Below are positions 8,578 to 16,767 of a stretch of DNA of 64,000 nucleotides, piece by piece. Position numbers and translations under genes: made by a program. Source of the DNA: Terriglobus tenax (lineage in GTDB: Bacteria > Acidobacteriota > Terriglobia > Terriglobales > Acidobacteriaceae); assembly GCF_025685395.1 (NCBI RefSeq), contig NZ_JAGSYA010000004.1:2170001-2234000 (forward strand), given 5' to 3'. The first letter of the stretch is position 1, and the number at the start of each line of letters is the position of its first letter. The notes below the pieces were generated by a model, which saw nothing but the letters and a program-made list of their open reading frames with translations, did not search any database and was not told where the DNA came from.

Positions 8578-9093
8578 ATGCAGGGCGCATTGCTGCTGGC
8601 CGACCTGCCCGTGGAGAACGGGCGCGTGACTATACGTACCTTCCAACCCGGAGATGAAGCTGCCTTCCGCTCACTGAACGAGAGCTGGATCAGCAAGCAT
8701 TTCAGGATGGAACCGCACGACTACGAGACGCTGGACGATCCGCACACCCACATTCTGAATCCGGGCGGGCAGATTCTATGCGTGGAAGAAGACGGCGCTG
8801 TCTTTGGCTGCGTGGCCCTGGTCCCTGCACAGGAGCCGCAGACCTACGAACTGGCAAAGATGGCCGTGGATGAAACCTGGCAGGGCCGCGGCATGGGACG
8901 CAAGCTGCTGACCGCTGCCGTACGCTATGCCCGCGAGGTGCTGAAGGCTCGCGCACTGTACCTGGACAGCAACAAGAAGCTGAAGAACGCCGTGCACTTG
9001 TACGAAGCAGTGGGCTTCCGCCATCTTCCACCGGAGCGCGTACAGCCAACACCCTATGAGCGCGCGGATGTCCACATGGAACTGATTTTCTAG
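8578..9093 (+). CDS. GNAT-family N-acetyltransferase
   Basis: The 171-aa protein carries the acetyl-CoA binding motif VDETWQGRGMGRKLLTAAV (the Q/R-x-x-G-x-G/A core) and a typical C-terminal strand (ALYLDSNKKLKNAVHLYEAVGFR). Such enzymes acetylate amines of many small molecules or proteins; the substrate here is unknown. I chose ATG 8578 over an in-frame GTG at 8569 because GGAGG at 8565-8569 gives an 8-nt spacing. A strong terminator follows. Confidence 0.9.
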   Translation: MQGALLLADLPVENGRVTIRTFQPGDEAAFRSLNESWISKHFRMEPHDYETLDDPHTHILNPGGQILCVEEDGAVFGCVALVPAQEPQTYELAKMAVDETWQGRGMGRKLLTAAVRYAREVLKARALYLDSNKKLKNAVHLYEAVGFRHLPPERVQPTPYERADVHMELIF

Positions 9094-9115
9094 CCCTGAA
9101 CATGCCGGGTACAGA

Positions 9116-9150
9116 AAGGCCCACTCTCCCTGGAGTGGGCCTTCTTTTTT
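9116..9150 (+). terminator. Strong intrinsic terminator after the GNAT gene
   Basis: AAGGCCCACTC (9116-9126) and GAGTGGGCCTT (9133-9143) form an 11-bp perfect stem with a 6-nt loop, followed by CTTTTTT. The minus-strand operon also ends at 9149, so the stem may serve that side too. Confidence 0.85.
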
Positions 9151-9913
9151 ATTCGTCGAGCTTGAAGGTCTTGATCTTCACCAGCTTCGCCACGGTGAGA
9201 TCGGTCATTCCCCTTGCCTTCATACGATCCACAAAGGCCTTGTCGATGTGAAAGACGCATATCTGGATCAGTTCCCTGTCGCTCGGGTTGAAGCCCATCG
9301 CCTTGATCTCGCGGATGCGGTCTGGCGTGACACCAACCGCTTTCATCTCCGTGAGCTTGTTGGCACGCAGCTCCGGATACCCCGCGGCGGCAAGAGCATG
9401 GATGTACTCGGGCTCAACATGCAGCGCACGCAGGCCGAGCAAGCGGTTTGCCGACAGACCCGTGACTCCCGTGGCCTGTATCCGTTTGATCCAGGCGATG
9501 GAGACATCGAGCATGGCGAGGCCTTCAAACTTGCGGTCCGCGATGCCATCTTCGAGACCGAGCGCGCGTACCTGCCGGGCGTAATCCAGGTTTGGCGTGA
9601 AGGTATAGCGGCCGGACAACACGCCGTCATGCACGATGCCATTGCATCGCATCTCTCCGGCGTCGGCATCGACGCGAGCGTCGACCTGGGCGCCTTCGTG
9701 GGTCAGCATGTCGCTGGTGATGCTCCAGCGCTGCCAGCTCATGTTGGAGTTCGATGTGCCGCATGGACCGTCGCCTTCACAGTCGCTGTGGTTGATGACA
9801 AAGGATGCCGTGTTGGGCTGGTTGGTGGATGCGGTGAGCATGCACAGGCCGGTGCGATTTTGAGCGTGCGCCGCCAGGCTCAGCGCCAGGAGCGCGAGGG
9901 ATAACTTCTTCAT
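9149..9913 (-). CDS. Secreted protein with C-terminal repeats shared with the neighbouring M56 protease
   Basis: I do not know a named function. The 254-aa protein has a clear signal peptide (MKKLSLALLALSLAAHAQ), a cysteine-containing N-terminal domain (about 20-110), then two clear 29-residue units and one degenerate unit (GVTPDRIREIKAMGF type), and an end module FHIDKAFVDRMKARGMTDL. The same units and the same end module close the M56 protein encoded just upstream, so the two share an ancestor. AGGAG stands 8 nt before the ATG; only 13 bp separate it from the M56 stop, so it is the third gene of the blaI operon. I infer an extracytoplasmic partner or competitor for the M56 sensor; no direct evidence. 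Confidence 0.8.
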   Translation of the reverse strand: MKKLSLALLALSLAAHAQNRTGLCMLTASTNQPNTASFVINHSDCEGDGPCGTSNSNMSWQRWSITSDMLTHEGAQVDARVDADAGEMRCNGIVHDGVLSGRYTFTPNLDYARQVRALGLEDGIADRKFEGLAMLDVSIAWIKRIQATGVTGLSANRLLGLRALHVEPEYIHALAAAGYPELRANKLTEMKAVGVTPDRIREIKAMGFNPSDRELIQICVFHIDKAFVDRMKARGMTDLTVAKLVKIKTFKLDE

Positions 9914-9926
9914 TGGGGTGTCTCCT

Positions 9927-12167
9927 TTAGTCTTCGAGCAGGCCGGCGATCTTCAGCTTTACCAGCTTGTCCAGCGACGTGCTGGTGAAGCCATGGGCCT
10001 TCGCCTTTGCGATGAATGCTTCATCGATGTGGAAGGTAACGGCCTGGCGAACGGCATGGGCATCGGCATCCGGGAAGGTCTGCTTGACCCAGCGCGTGTA
10101 CTCCGGCGTAAGGCCCATGGCTTTCAGCGAGACGAGGTCATGCGTGCTCAGGTTCGTGAAGCCGGCAGCGGCCATGTTCTTTGCATACTCCGGTGTAACG
10201 CCGACCGACTTGATGGAGACAAGCTCGTGCAGGTTCTGTACAGGGATGCCGGAACTCTTCAGGCCAGCCGCATATTCCGGCGTAATGCCCATGGACTTGA
10301 GGCTGACAAGGTCATGCACGGTAGGCGTGCCATAGCCGAGCGCGGCGATCTGCCTGGCGTAGTCGCTGGTAATGCCCATGCTCTTTTCCGAGATAACCTC
10401 GTGCAGCGATGCGGGAGCGATGCCCGAGTTCTTGAGACTGGCAACATACTCCGGTGTCACCCCTACGGAACGAAGGCCCACAAGGTCATGCAGGCTAGGC
10501 GTTCCGATGCCCAGCTGTGCGATGGACTTTGCGTAATCCGGCGTAACCCCCACGGACTTGAGACCGACAAGGTCGTGCATCGAGGGAGTACCGTAGCCAG
10601 CCTGCGCCATGGACTTGGCATACTCCGGCGTAACACCGACCGACTTAAGGCTGATGAGATCTTTCGGTGTCGGCGTTCCGTAGCCGGCCTGCGACATCGT
10701 CTTTGCATACTCGGGTGTTACACCCACCGAACGCAGGGCGATGATCTGGTCGAGGTCCTTATCGAGGTCAAGCGGATAGCCTGCGTCCTTCATCTGCTGC
10801 AGATATGCGGCGCCACTCTTCGCATCCTGCATCATGGCTGTGCGCACCGCCGTACGGGCAATGGGTGCAACCTGGGCTACGGGAGCCACGTTCGCCACCA
10901 CTGCAACCGGAGCAGGCAATGCCACGGGCGACGGAGATGCGATTGCCAGGGGCGACGGATCCGGCTCAGGTTGCGGCGTGGGCATGGGATCGGCTGCGGG
11001 CAGCGAAGCCGCCACGGACCGGCCGGTGGATGGAGCAGCCGCCGGTTCCGGCATGACCTGGGGCACGTCGATGCTCTCCGCCATCATAGGCGAAGGGATC
11101 GGCTTGACCTGCGCGCGCTGTTTCAGACCTTCCGCCATCTTCGGCGTAAGCATCAGGCAAACGACGACTGCACCTGCCACCGCCGCCTGCACACCACTCT
11201 TCATCCCTGTTTCCATTTGCCATCCCTCCCCGAGAATCTGTTTCACCCTGCCGAGCAGCGGTGTTTGTCCGTTGTTGAGTGCCACTGCCAGCCGCAGCCG
11301 CTGTGTCCGCTCTTCTTCCAGGCGCAGCAGCGCCTGTGCATAGATCACCGGATCGTCACACGTGCGTGCCGCCACGGCATCGCAGCAGATTTCGCGCAGA
11401 TGACGCGTACGGTGGCTGAGCCACCACACTGCCGGATGAAAGAAGAGAAGGCTCTCAATGGCCGTCTGAAGCAGGTTGGTGATGTAATCCCACCGGCGGA
11501 TATGCGCCAGCTCATGCGCAAGTACCGACTCGATCTCTTCCGGCGTCAGCTGCGTTGCGATGCTTGCAGGAAGGATGACGGCCGTGCGCCACACCCCCAT
11601 GGCGAGCGGCGAGATGACTTCCCCGGAAAAACGCAGAGCGACGTTGCGGCCTGTGCGTAGCTGCTGGTTGATGCGCTGAAAGCTCTGCTGCAGTTCCGCC
11701 GGAACAATGCCGGTCGCGCGGCGGCGTACGGCTTCAAGCTGCCACCATCCACCGGCGGCTCGCAGCGCCAGCATCAACACTCCTATCAACCAGATACCAT
11801 CGACCCAGGGCAGCAGGCGGTCGCTGTTCCAGGAGATCCATAATTCGCTTTGCTGCACGACCGGAGCGGCAACGGGAATCTCTTTCACGATGGCCTGGTG
11901 CAATGCACCGAGTTGCGATGCGGTAACGGTTTCCCCATCGTGCGAGACATGCACGACGAGCCGCGACTGATCGACATAAGTGACAATCGCCGCAAGCGGC
12001 ATCAGAAGCACCGCGGTCAGTGCAATCAGGTAGCGCGCGTTTGCGCTGGCGCGCTGCGTCAATTGGTCGGCGATGCCGTAGAACATGGCGATGGCCGTTC
12101 CCTGCCAGCAGAAGTGCAGCAGGGTCCAGCCCAGCGCCACCATGGTTCCGTTATCAAGCACTCTCAT
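9927..12167 (-). CDS. BlaR1/MecR1-type M56 membrane metalloprotease with a 29-residue repeat ectodomain
   Basis: M56 sensors span the inner membrane and, when triggered, cleave a BlaI-type repressor. In the 746-aa protein, TM segments lie near residues 10-31, 45-65, 121-138 and 324-342. Zinc motif HELAH is at 218-222 and a likely third ligand is Glu259 (LREICCD), so the protease looks intact. A proline/alanine-rich linker (about 350-450) leads to seven exact-length 29-residue repeats (482-684) and an end module shared with the next gene's product. There is no penicillin-binding domain, so this is not a beta-lactam sensor by homology. ATG 12167 was chosen over a TTG at 12191 because GGAGG lies 8 nt upstream. 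It follows blaI by 27 bp. Confidence 0.9.
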   Translation of the reverse strand: MRVLDNGTMVALGWTLLHFCWQGTAIAMFYGIADQLTQRASANARYLIALTAVLLMPLAAIVTYVDQSRLVVHVSHDGETVTASQLGALHQAIVKEIPVAAPVVQQSELWISWNSDRLLPWVDGIWLIGVLMLALRAAGGWWQLEAVRRRATGIVPAELQQSFQRINQQLRTGRNVALRFSGEVISPLAMGVWRTAVILPASIATQLTPEEIESVLAHELAHIRRWDYITNLLQTAIESLLFFHPAVWWLSHRTRHLREICCDAVAARTCDDPVIYAQALLRLEEERTQRLRLAVALNNGQTPLLGRVKQILGEGWQMETGMKSGVQAAVAGAVVVCLMLTPKMAEGLKQRAQVKPIPSPMMAESIDVPQVMPEPAAAPSTGRSVAASLPAADPMPTPQPEPDPSPLAIASPSPVALPAPVAVVANVAPVAQVAPIARTAVRTAMMQDAKSGAAYLQQMKDAGYPLDLDKDLDQIIALRSVGVTPEYAKTMSQAGYGTPTPKDLISLKSVGVTPEYAKSMAQAGYGTPSMHDLVGLKSVGVTPDYAKSIAQLGIGTPSLHDLVGLRSVGVTPEYVASLKNSGIAPASLHEVISEKSMGITSDYARQIAALGYGTPTVHDLVSLKSMGITPEYAAGLKSSGIPVQNLHELVSIKSVGVTPEYAKNMAAAGFTNLSTHDLVSLKAMGLTPEYTRWVKQTFPDADAHAVRQAVTFHIDEAFIAKAKAHGFTSTSLDKLVKLKIAGLLED
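10116..10724 (-). repeat. Seven tandem 87-bp coding repeats (29 aa) in the M56 gene
   Basis: Each unit starts G-[VIL]-T-x-[ED]-Y and ends near [DE]-[LV]-[VI]-x-x-[LEI]-[KR]-[SA]-[VM], with a central G-Y/I-G-T-P in most. Seven consecutive units are all exactly 29 codons, with partial units on each side. Predicted helical. DNA copies are diverged, so the array is old rather than freshly duplicated. Confidence 0.9.
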
Positions 12168-12194
12168 GTGCGGTTCCTCCGCGTTGCTCAACGT

Positions 12195-12578
12195 TTATTT
12201 TTTGCGGCGCTTCAGAAGCTTGCGAATCTCATCCAGCTCTTCTTCACTGGCCTGTTCCATTTCGAGCGCGTGCAGGGCAAGCTGCGCGGCGCTGCCGGCG
12301 AAGAAGCGGTTACTCAGCTCCTGCATGAAGCGGCGCTGCGCGTCCTGCCGTTGAATCGCGGCGCGGTACACGTGTGCCCGCTCGCTCTCGTCGCGCTTGA
12401 CCAGCCCCTTCTCGGTCATGATCTGCAGCAGCTTCAGCACGCCCGTGTAGACAACGGGACGCTGCGCGTTCACAGCTTCAAAGATCTCGCGCACCGTGGC
12501 CTGACCACGATCCCACAGGATCGTGAGCAGTTCAAGCTCGCCTTCGGTTGGTTTGGGATTTTCCAGGTTCGTCCTCAT
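12195..12578 (-). CDS. blaI: BlaI/MecI/CopY-family transcriptional repressor
   Basis: This is a dimeric winged-helix repressor normally inactivated by cleavage by its M56 partner. The 127-aa protein begins with the family's PTEGELELLTILWDRGQATV and carries the recognition region RPVVYTGVLKLLQIMTEKGL (helix and wing at about 40-75). The C-terminal helix is a dimerisation region. It is the first gene of a three-gene operon with the M56 protease 27 bp downstream. No Shine-Dalgarno precedes the ATG, and the -10 hexamer ends only 9 nt before it, so the mRNA is probably leaderless. A palindrome lies within the promoter, consistent with autorepression. Confidence 0.95.
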   Translation of the reverse strand: MRTNLENPKPTEGELELLTILWDRGQATVREIFEAVNAQRPVVYTGVLKLLQIMTEKGLVKRDESERAHVYRAAIQRQDAQRRFMQELSNRFFAGSAAQLALHALEMEQASEEELDEIRKLLKRRKK

Positions 12579-12587
12579 AGAAAGGAC

Positions 12588-12615
12588 GTTATACGAATCA
12601 ATTCGTACGTGTCAA
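12588..12615 (-). promoter_or_regulatory. Near-consensus promoter of the blaI operon
   Basis: On the minus strand, TTGACA (12615-12610) and TATAAC (12593-12588) are 16 bp apart. Transcription should start about 12580-12583, leaving two to five bases before the blaI ATG at 12578. Confidence 0.75.
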
Positions 12616-12633
12616 CGAAAAACTTCGTACGAA
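12592..12633. promoter_or_regulatory. BlaI operator sites
   Basis: TACGAAT-CA-ATTCGTA (12592-12607) is a perfect 7-bp inverted repeat filling the -35/-10 spacer of the blaI promoter. TTCGTACGAA (12624-12633) is a second perfect palindrome just upstream of the -35. Both share the TTCGTA half. Binding by BlaI inferred from position and symmetry. Confidence 0.7.
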
Positions 12634-12661
12634 AGAAAAGTGCAACAGAAAGAGTGCACCC

Positions 12662-12697
12662 CGGGAAACAGAAGCAGAGGCCTGCTTCTGTTTCCCG
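12662..12697. terminator. Long perfect hairpin at the 3' side of rlmI
   Basis: Sixteen-bp perfect arms (12662-12677 and 12682-12697; CGGGAAACAGAAGCAG and its complement) around a 4-nt loop. It lies 6 bp after the rlmI stop. There is no T-run, so it may act as a factor-assisted terminator or 3' stabiliser and insulate rlmI from the blaI promoter. Confidence 0.6.
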
Positions 12698-12703
12698 CAG
12701 CTG

Positions 12704-13897
12704 CTAATCCACGCGCGTGATCAGGCACTTCAGGTAACGCGTCTCCGGCAGGGTGAGCACCTCGGGATGATCGGGAGCCGCGGCCCGGGTCTCCAGCAGG
12801 CGGACGCGCCGCTTTGCGTCGGCGGAGGCGGCTGTGACCGTGGCGATGAAGTCCTCAAGAGGCACATGATGCGAGCACGAGCAGGTAACCAGGATGCCGC
12901 CGGGCTTAAGCATGCGCAGGGCACGGAGGTTCAGTTCCTTGTAGCCGCGCATCGCGCCTTCCGCCGCGCGGCGTGTCTTCGCAAATGCGGGCGGGTCAAG
13001 CACGATGGTGTCAAAGCGTTCGTTGTTCGCGTCATACTCACGCAGCAGGGCAAAAGCATCGCCTTCAACCCAGTCCACGGGCCGCTTGAGCTGCGACGCG
13101 TTACGCTCCGCATTGCGATCGGCCACTTCAAGCGCGGCGCGACTCTGATCAACCGCTGTGACCTCGTCGCACACACGCGCAAGGTGCAGAGCGAAGCCCC
13201 CCTGGTAGGTGCATACGTCCAGCGCTCGCCCGCGGGCGTAGCTGGCCGCAGCGGCGTAGTTCAGACGCTGATCAAGGAAGGCTCCGGTCTTCTGACCGGA
13301 GTTAGCATCGTAGTGATACACAAGGCCATTCAGATCAAACTCGGTTGCGAGCTTCGGCTCTCCTTTGCTGAAGATGGCCTCCGCAGGAGCGGGTGCAAGC
13401 TGTTCGAGCTCGCGCACACGCGGATCGGGCCGCTCGACGATGGTGTTGATGCCCTCGACCGATCGGAGAGCCTCGACAACGGCATCGCGCACGTCAGACT
13501 GCGCTGTGCCCTGCGTCAGCAGTTGCAGCACGGCAAGGTCGTTGTAACGGTCCAGCACGATACCCGGCAGCTCATCCGCTTCACTGAAGATCAGGCGGCA
13601 TGCCGCCTGTCCTTCGCGGCGTGCTACCGAGGCCTGGACACGTTCCCGCACGAGTGCAAGGTATCCGGTGCGGTCAAGCGCGGGATCGCTTGAGACCATG
13701 CGCAGAGTGATCTGCGAGGCGGCGCTGTAGATGGCCGCACCCAGCGGAATGCCGCGATTATCGGCCACGGCGACGATGGCTCCTGGCGCGAGCTGATCAG
13801 GGAGAGACTGCACGTCCGAGCTGTAGACCCAGACGTGGCCAGCACGCAGGCGATCTGCGGCGCGGCGGGAGATGGCGACAAACGGTTGCTGCTTCAC
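12704..13897 (-). CDS. rlmI: RlmI-type 23S rRNA (cytosine-C5) methyltransferase
   Basis: RlmI methylates a cytosine of 23S rRNA (C1962 in E. coli) with S-adenosylmethionine. The 397-aa protein has the expected parts: an N-terminal PUA domain (about 1-80), a middle EEHEE-like domain (about 80-190), and a Rossmann methyltransferase with ALDVCTYQGGFALHLAR and the catalytic-motif region LDPPAFAK followed by VTCSCSHHV. Length matches the family (about 396). The start is GTG at 13897; an in-frame stop (TAA) two codons upstream rules out an earlier start, and no Shine-Dalgarno is seen. It is divergent from maeA with only 41 bp between starts. Confidence 0.93.
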   Translation of the reverse strand: MKQQPFVAISRRAADRLRAGHVWVYSSDVQSLPDQLAPGAIVAVADNRGIPLGAAIYSAASQITLRMVSSDPALDRTGYLALVRERVQASVARREGQAACRLIFSEADELPGIVLDRYNDLAVLQLLTQGTAQSDVRDAVVEALRSVEGINTIVERPDPRVRELEQLAPAPAEAIFSKGEPKLATEFDLNGLVYHYDANSGQKTGAFLDQRLNYAAAASYARGRALDVCTYQGGFALHLARVCDEVTAVDQSRAALEVADRNAERNASQLKRPVDWVEGDAFALLREYDANNERFDTIVLDPPAFAKTRRAAEGAMRGYKELNLRALRMLKPGGILVTCSCSHHVPLEDFIATVTAASADAKRRVRLLETRAAAPDHPEVLTLPETRYLKCLITRVD

Positions 13898-13938
13898 CCC
13901 TTAATCGTCGCACACAGGAATAGAATCAAGCAGCACCT

Positions 13939-15606
13939 ATGGCGCAGGACAAAACCATCTATACCTCTCTCACCGGCTTTGGTTTGCTGAGCAGTCCCCT
14001 CTTAAATAAAGGCACCGCGTTTACTGAGCGGGAGCGCGACGAGTTCTTTCTGCATGGCCTGCTGCCTCCGCAGATCGGTACGCTGGACGGCCAGGTAGAG
14101 CGCCGCATCAAGGCGTTCCGCGCGCTGGGCAGCAACCTGGAAAAGTACGTGTTCATGCGCGACCTGCAGGACCACAGCGAGACGATTTTCTATGCGCTGG
14201 TCTCGCGCTACATCGAAGAGATGTTGCCAGTCGTCTACACCCCTACCGTGGGCGAAGGCTGCCAGCGGTTCAGCGAGCACTATCACACACCGCGCGGTGT
14301 GTACCTGAGCTATCCGAACAAGGACCGCATCGCACAGATTCTGTCGCACCCGCGCTATGACCACATTCGCTGCATCGTGGTCTCGGACGGGGAACGCATT
14401 CTTGGCCTGGGCGACCAGGGCGCGGGCGGCATGGGCATTCCCATCGGCAAGCTTGCTCTCTATACGGCGCTGGCCGGTATTCAACCCATGTGGTGCCTGC
14501 CGGTGTTTCTGGATGTAGGCACCGACAACCAGGAACGTCTGGACAATCCGCTGTACATTGGCTGGCGCAACGGCCGTATTCGCGGACCGGAGTACGACGA
14601 GTTTGTCGACGAGTTTGTGAAGGCCGTGCGCCGCCGCTGGCCGCACGTGCTGCTGCAGTGGGAAGACTTTGCCGGAAACAACGCAGGCCGCCTGCTGGAG
14701 CGTTATCGCTCGAAGGTGTGCAGCTTCAACGACGATATCCAGGGCACGGCCGCTGTATCGACGGCGACCATTCTTGCCAGCGCTTCCATCACTGGAATTC
14801 CGTTGCGCGACCAGCGCATTGCCATCTTCGGATTTGGCTCCGCGGGTACAGGCATTGCGCAGTTGCTGGTGAAAGCAATGCAGGACCAGGGACTGAGCGA
14901 AGCCGAGGCTCGCGCACGCTTCTTCCCCATCGACATTGGCGGCCTGGTGCTGGAAGATACTCCAAACCTGCGTGAAGACCAGAAGGCGTTTGCGCAATCG
15001 CGCGCCGGCATTGCACATTGGCGGCTTACCGACCCCAGCTTTATCGGCCTGGAAGATGTTGTCCACAATGCGAAGCCAACGGTGCTGATCGGTGTTTCGG
15101 GGCAACCCGGTGTCTTCAACGAAACCATTGTGCGTGAGATGGCAACGCATGTAGCGCGGCCGGCGATCTTCCCGCTGTCGAACCCGACATCCCGCGCGGA
15201 AGCTACGCCGCACGATCTGCTGCACTGGACCGATGGCCGCGCTGTGATTGGCACCGGAAGTCCGTGGGGCACCATTGAGTTCAACGGTGCGCCCTATCGC
15301 GTGGCACAGACCAACAACTCGTATATCTTCCCCGGGCTGGCGCTGGGCATTCTTCTGTCGCGTGCGAAGCAGGTAAGCGACGGCATGATCATGGCCTCTG
15401 CCAAGGCTCTTGCCTCCCTGACCCAGCCCGATGCCCTGCTGCCGGAGATGAGCAGTATTCGCGAGGTCTCCCTCACGATTGCACGCGCCGTAGCCATGCA
15501 GGCGGAGCAGGAAGGGCTGGCGCGTGTCTCCGGCCAGGCCTTTGAAGATGCGCTGGTGAAAGATGTATGGGAGCCGGAGTACGTGCCTTATAGGAGGCGC
15601 AAATAA
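13939..15606 (+). CDS. maeA: NAD-dependent malic enzyme
   Basis: The enzyme converts malate to pyruvate plus CO2 with reduction of NAD(P). The 555-aa protein matches the large SfcA/MaeA type: VYTPTVGEGCQRFSEHYHTP near the N-terminus, the divalent-metal region WEDFAGNNAG and SFNDDIQGTAAV, and the dinucleotide motif IFGFGSAGTG (about 293-302). The end is intact. TAGAAT at 13921-13926 is a possible -10 only 12 nt before the ATG, and no ribosome binding site is present, so its mRNA may be nearly leaderless. Its stop codon overlaps the probable AUA start of the next gene by four bases, so the two are translationally coupled. Confidence 0.95.
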   Translation: MAQDKTIYTSLTGFGLLSSPLLNKGTAFTERERDEFFLHGLLPPQIGTLDGQVERRIKAFRALGSNLEKYVFMRDLQDHSETIFYALVSRYIEEMLPVVYTPTVGEGCQRFSEHYHTPRGVYLSYPNKDRIAQILSHPRYDHIRCIVVSDGERILGLGDQGAGGMGIPIGKLALYTALAGIQPMWCLPVFLDVGTDNQERLDNPLYIGWRNGRIRGPEYDEFVDEFVKAVRRRWPHVLLQWEDFAGNNAGRLLERYRSKVCSFNDDIQGTAAVSTATILASASITGIPLRDQRIAIFGFGSAGTGIAQLLVKAMQDQGLSEAEARARFFPIDIGGLVLEDTPNLREDQKAFAQSRAGIAHWRLTDPSFIGLEDVVHNAKPTVLIGVSGQPGVFNETIVREMATHVARPAIFPLSNPTSRAEATPHDLLHWTDGRAVIGTGSPWGTIEFNGAPYRVAQTNNSYIFPGLALGILLSRAKQVSDGMIMASAKALASLTQPDALLPEMSSIREVSLTIARAVAMQAEQEGLARVSGQAFEDALVKDVWEPEYVPYRRRK

Positions 15607-16766
15607 CTACCGTTGACGCAATTGTTATAGGAGCCGGAGCCGCCGGCATGATGGCCGCCATGGAAGCCGGCAAGCGCGGCCGCCGTGTACTGGTGCTGGA
15701 CCATTCGCCGCGCATCGGACGCAAGATCCTGATCAGCGGCGGTGGTCGCTGTAACTTCACCAACGTAGGTGCGCGCGCGGAGAACTATCTCTCCGCCAAC
15801 CCCCACTTCGCGAAGTCCGCATTGGCACGCTACACGCCGAAGGACTTCATCGCGCTGGTGGAGAAGCATGGCATTGCGTATCACGAGAAGACGCTGGGAC
15901 AGTTGTTCTGCGATGGATCGGCGCAGCAGATTGTGACCATGCTGGAACGCGAAGCCGCCGAGGCCAATGTAACCGTACAGGCAAACACCGGCGTGCACGA
16001 GATTGTGCACAGCGATGGCTTTACGGTGCGGACCACTCGCGGCGATTTTCGCGCGCCCGCGCTGGTAATTGCCTGCGGCGGCCTGTCGATTCCGAAGATT
16101 GGCGCAACCGGATTCGGTTATGACGTGGCTCGCCAGTTTGGCTTGCGTGTACGTGACCTTCGTCCGGCACTGGTGCCGCTGGTATTCAACCCGGAGAACA
16201 CGAAGCAATGGTGCGACCTGAGCGGACTTTCCACCGAGGTGATTGCGTATGCGGGCAAACGCAGCTTCCGCGAGAAGCTGCTGATTACGCATCGCGGCAT
16301 CAGCGGCCCGGCGGTACTGCAGATCAGCAGCTACTGGCAGCCCGGCACGGCGCTGCGGTTCGATCTTTCTCCAGGAGCCAAGGTGCTGGATGCACTGCTG
16401 GCTTCTCCGTATGACCGTGACAGCACAGCGTTGCGGCAGATGATGTACGCCGCGCTCCCACAGCGTTTTGCCGACCGCTGGATGCGGCTCTTCCCGCAGA
16501 CGAAGTGGACCAACGCGGCGCTGGAAGCGAGCGAGAACGCTTTGCATCAGTGGGGCATTACGCCGGCAGGCACTGAGGGCTATGAGAAGGCCGAGGTAAC
16601 TGCGGGGGGTGTTGATACCGATGACCTGGATGCCAAAACATTGCAGGCACGCAATGTGCCGGGGCTCTTCTTTATTGGCGAAGTGGTGGATGTAACCGGA
16701 TGGCTGGGCGGCTATAACTTCCAGTGGGCGTGGGCCTCGGGCGCCGCGGCGGGCCGCGCTCTGTAG
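15603..16766 (+). CDS. HI0933/YhiN-family FAD-dependent oxidoreductase, probable AUA start
   Basis: This family of FAD-binding proteins (HI0933, YhiN, BaiN-like) resembles flavin reductases; function is mostly unassigned. The FAD motif IVIGAGAAG lies at residues 7-15 and requires translation to begin upstream of the first ATG (15645). The only start-like codon that fits is ATA at 15603: AGGAGG (15592-15597) lies 5 nt before it, and ATAA makes a 4-bp overlap with the maeA stop. Translation from there gives 387 aa. Other family signatures are GRKILISGGGRCNFTN and, near the end, GLFFIGEVVDVTGWLGGYNFQWAWASG. If base 15605 were G, both genes would have the usual ATGA overlap, so a point mutation or read error is a real alternative. 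Confidence 0.9.
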   Translation: MTTVDAIVIGAGAAGMMAAMEAGKRGRRVLVLDHSPRIGRKILISGGGRCNFTNVGARAENYLSANPHFAKSALARYTPKDFIALVEKHGIAYHEKTLGQLFCDGSAQQIVTMLEREAAEANVTVQANTGVHEIVHSDGFTVRTTRGDFRAPALVIACGGLSIPKIGATGFGYDVARQFGLRVRDLRPALVPLVFNPENTKQWCDLSGLSTEVIAYAGKRSFREKLLITHRGISGPAVLQISSYWQPGTALRFDLSPGAKVLDALLASPYDRDSTALRQMMYAALPQRFADRWMRLFPQTKWTNAALEASENALHQWGITPAGTEGYEKAEVTAGGVDTDDLDAKTLQARNVPGLFFIGEVVDVTGWLGGYNFQWAWASGAAAGRAL

Positions 16767-16767
16767 C

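Noticed and set aside
10116-10724. Regular 87-bp repeats as a possible CRISPR or satellite array
   Set aside because: No identical repeat with unique spacers; the units are coding, in frame and diverged at the DNA level.
9918-11660. Plus-strand open frame of 580 codons antisense to the M56 gene, with repeated RRNAHG-like units
   Set aside because: The repeats simply mirror the 87-bp repeats of the M56 gene; composition is unprotein-like.
9927-12578. A beta-lactam resistance operon (blaR1-blaI)
   Set aside because: The M56 protein lacks a penicillin-binding domain and no beta-lactamase gene is nearby.
15648-16766. Starting the flavoprotein at the first ATG
   Set aside because: It would remove the N-terminal beta strand and the GxGxxG FAD motif.
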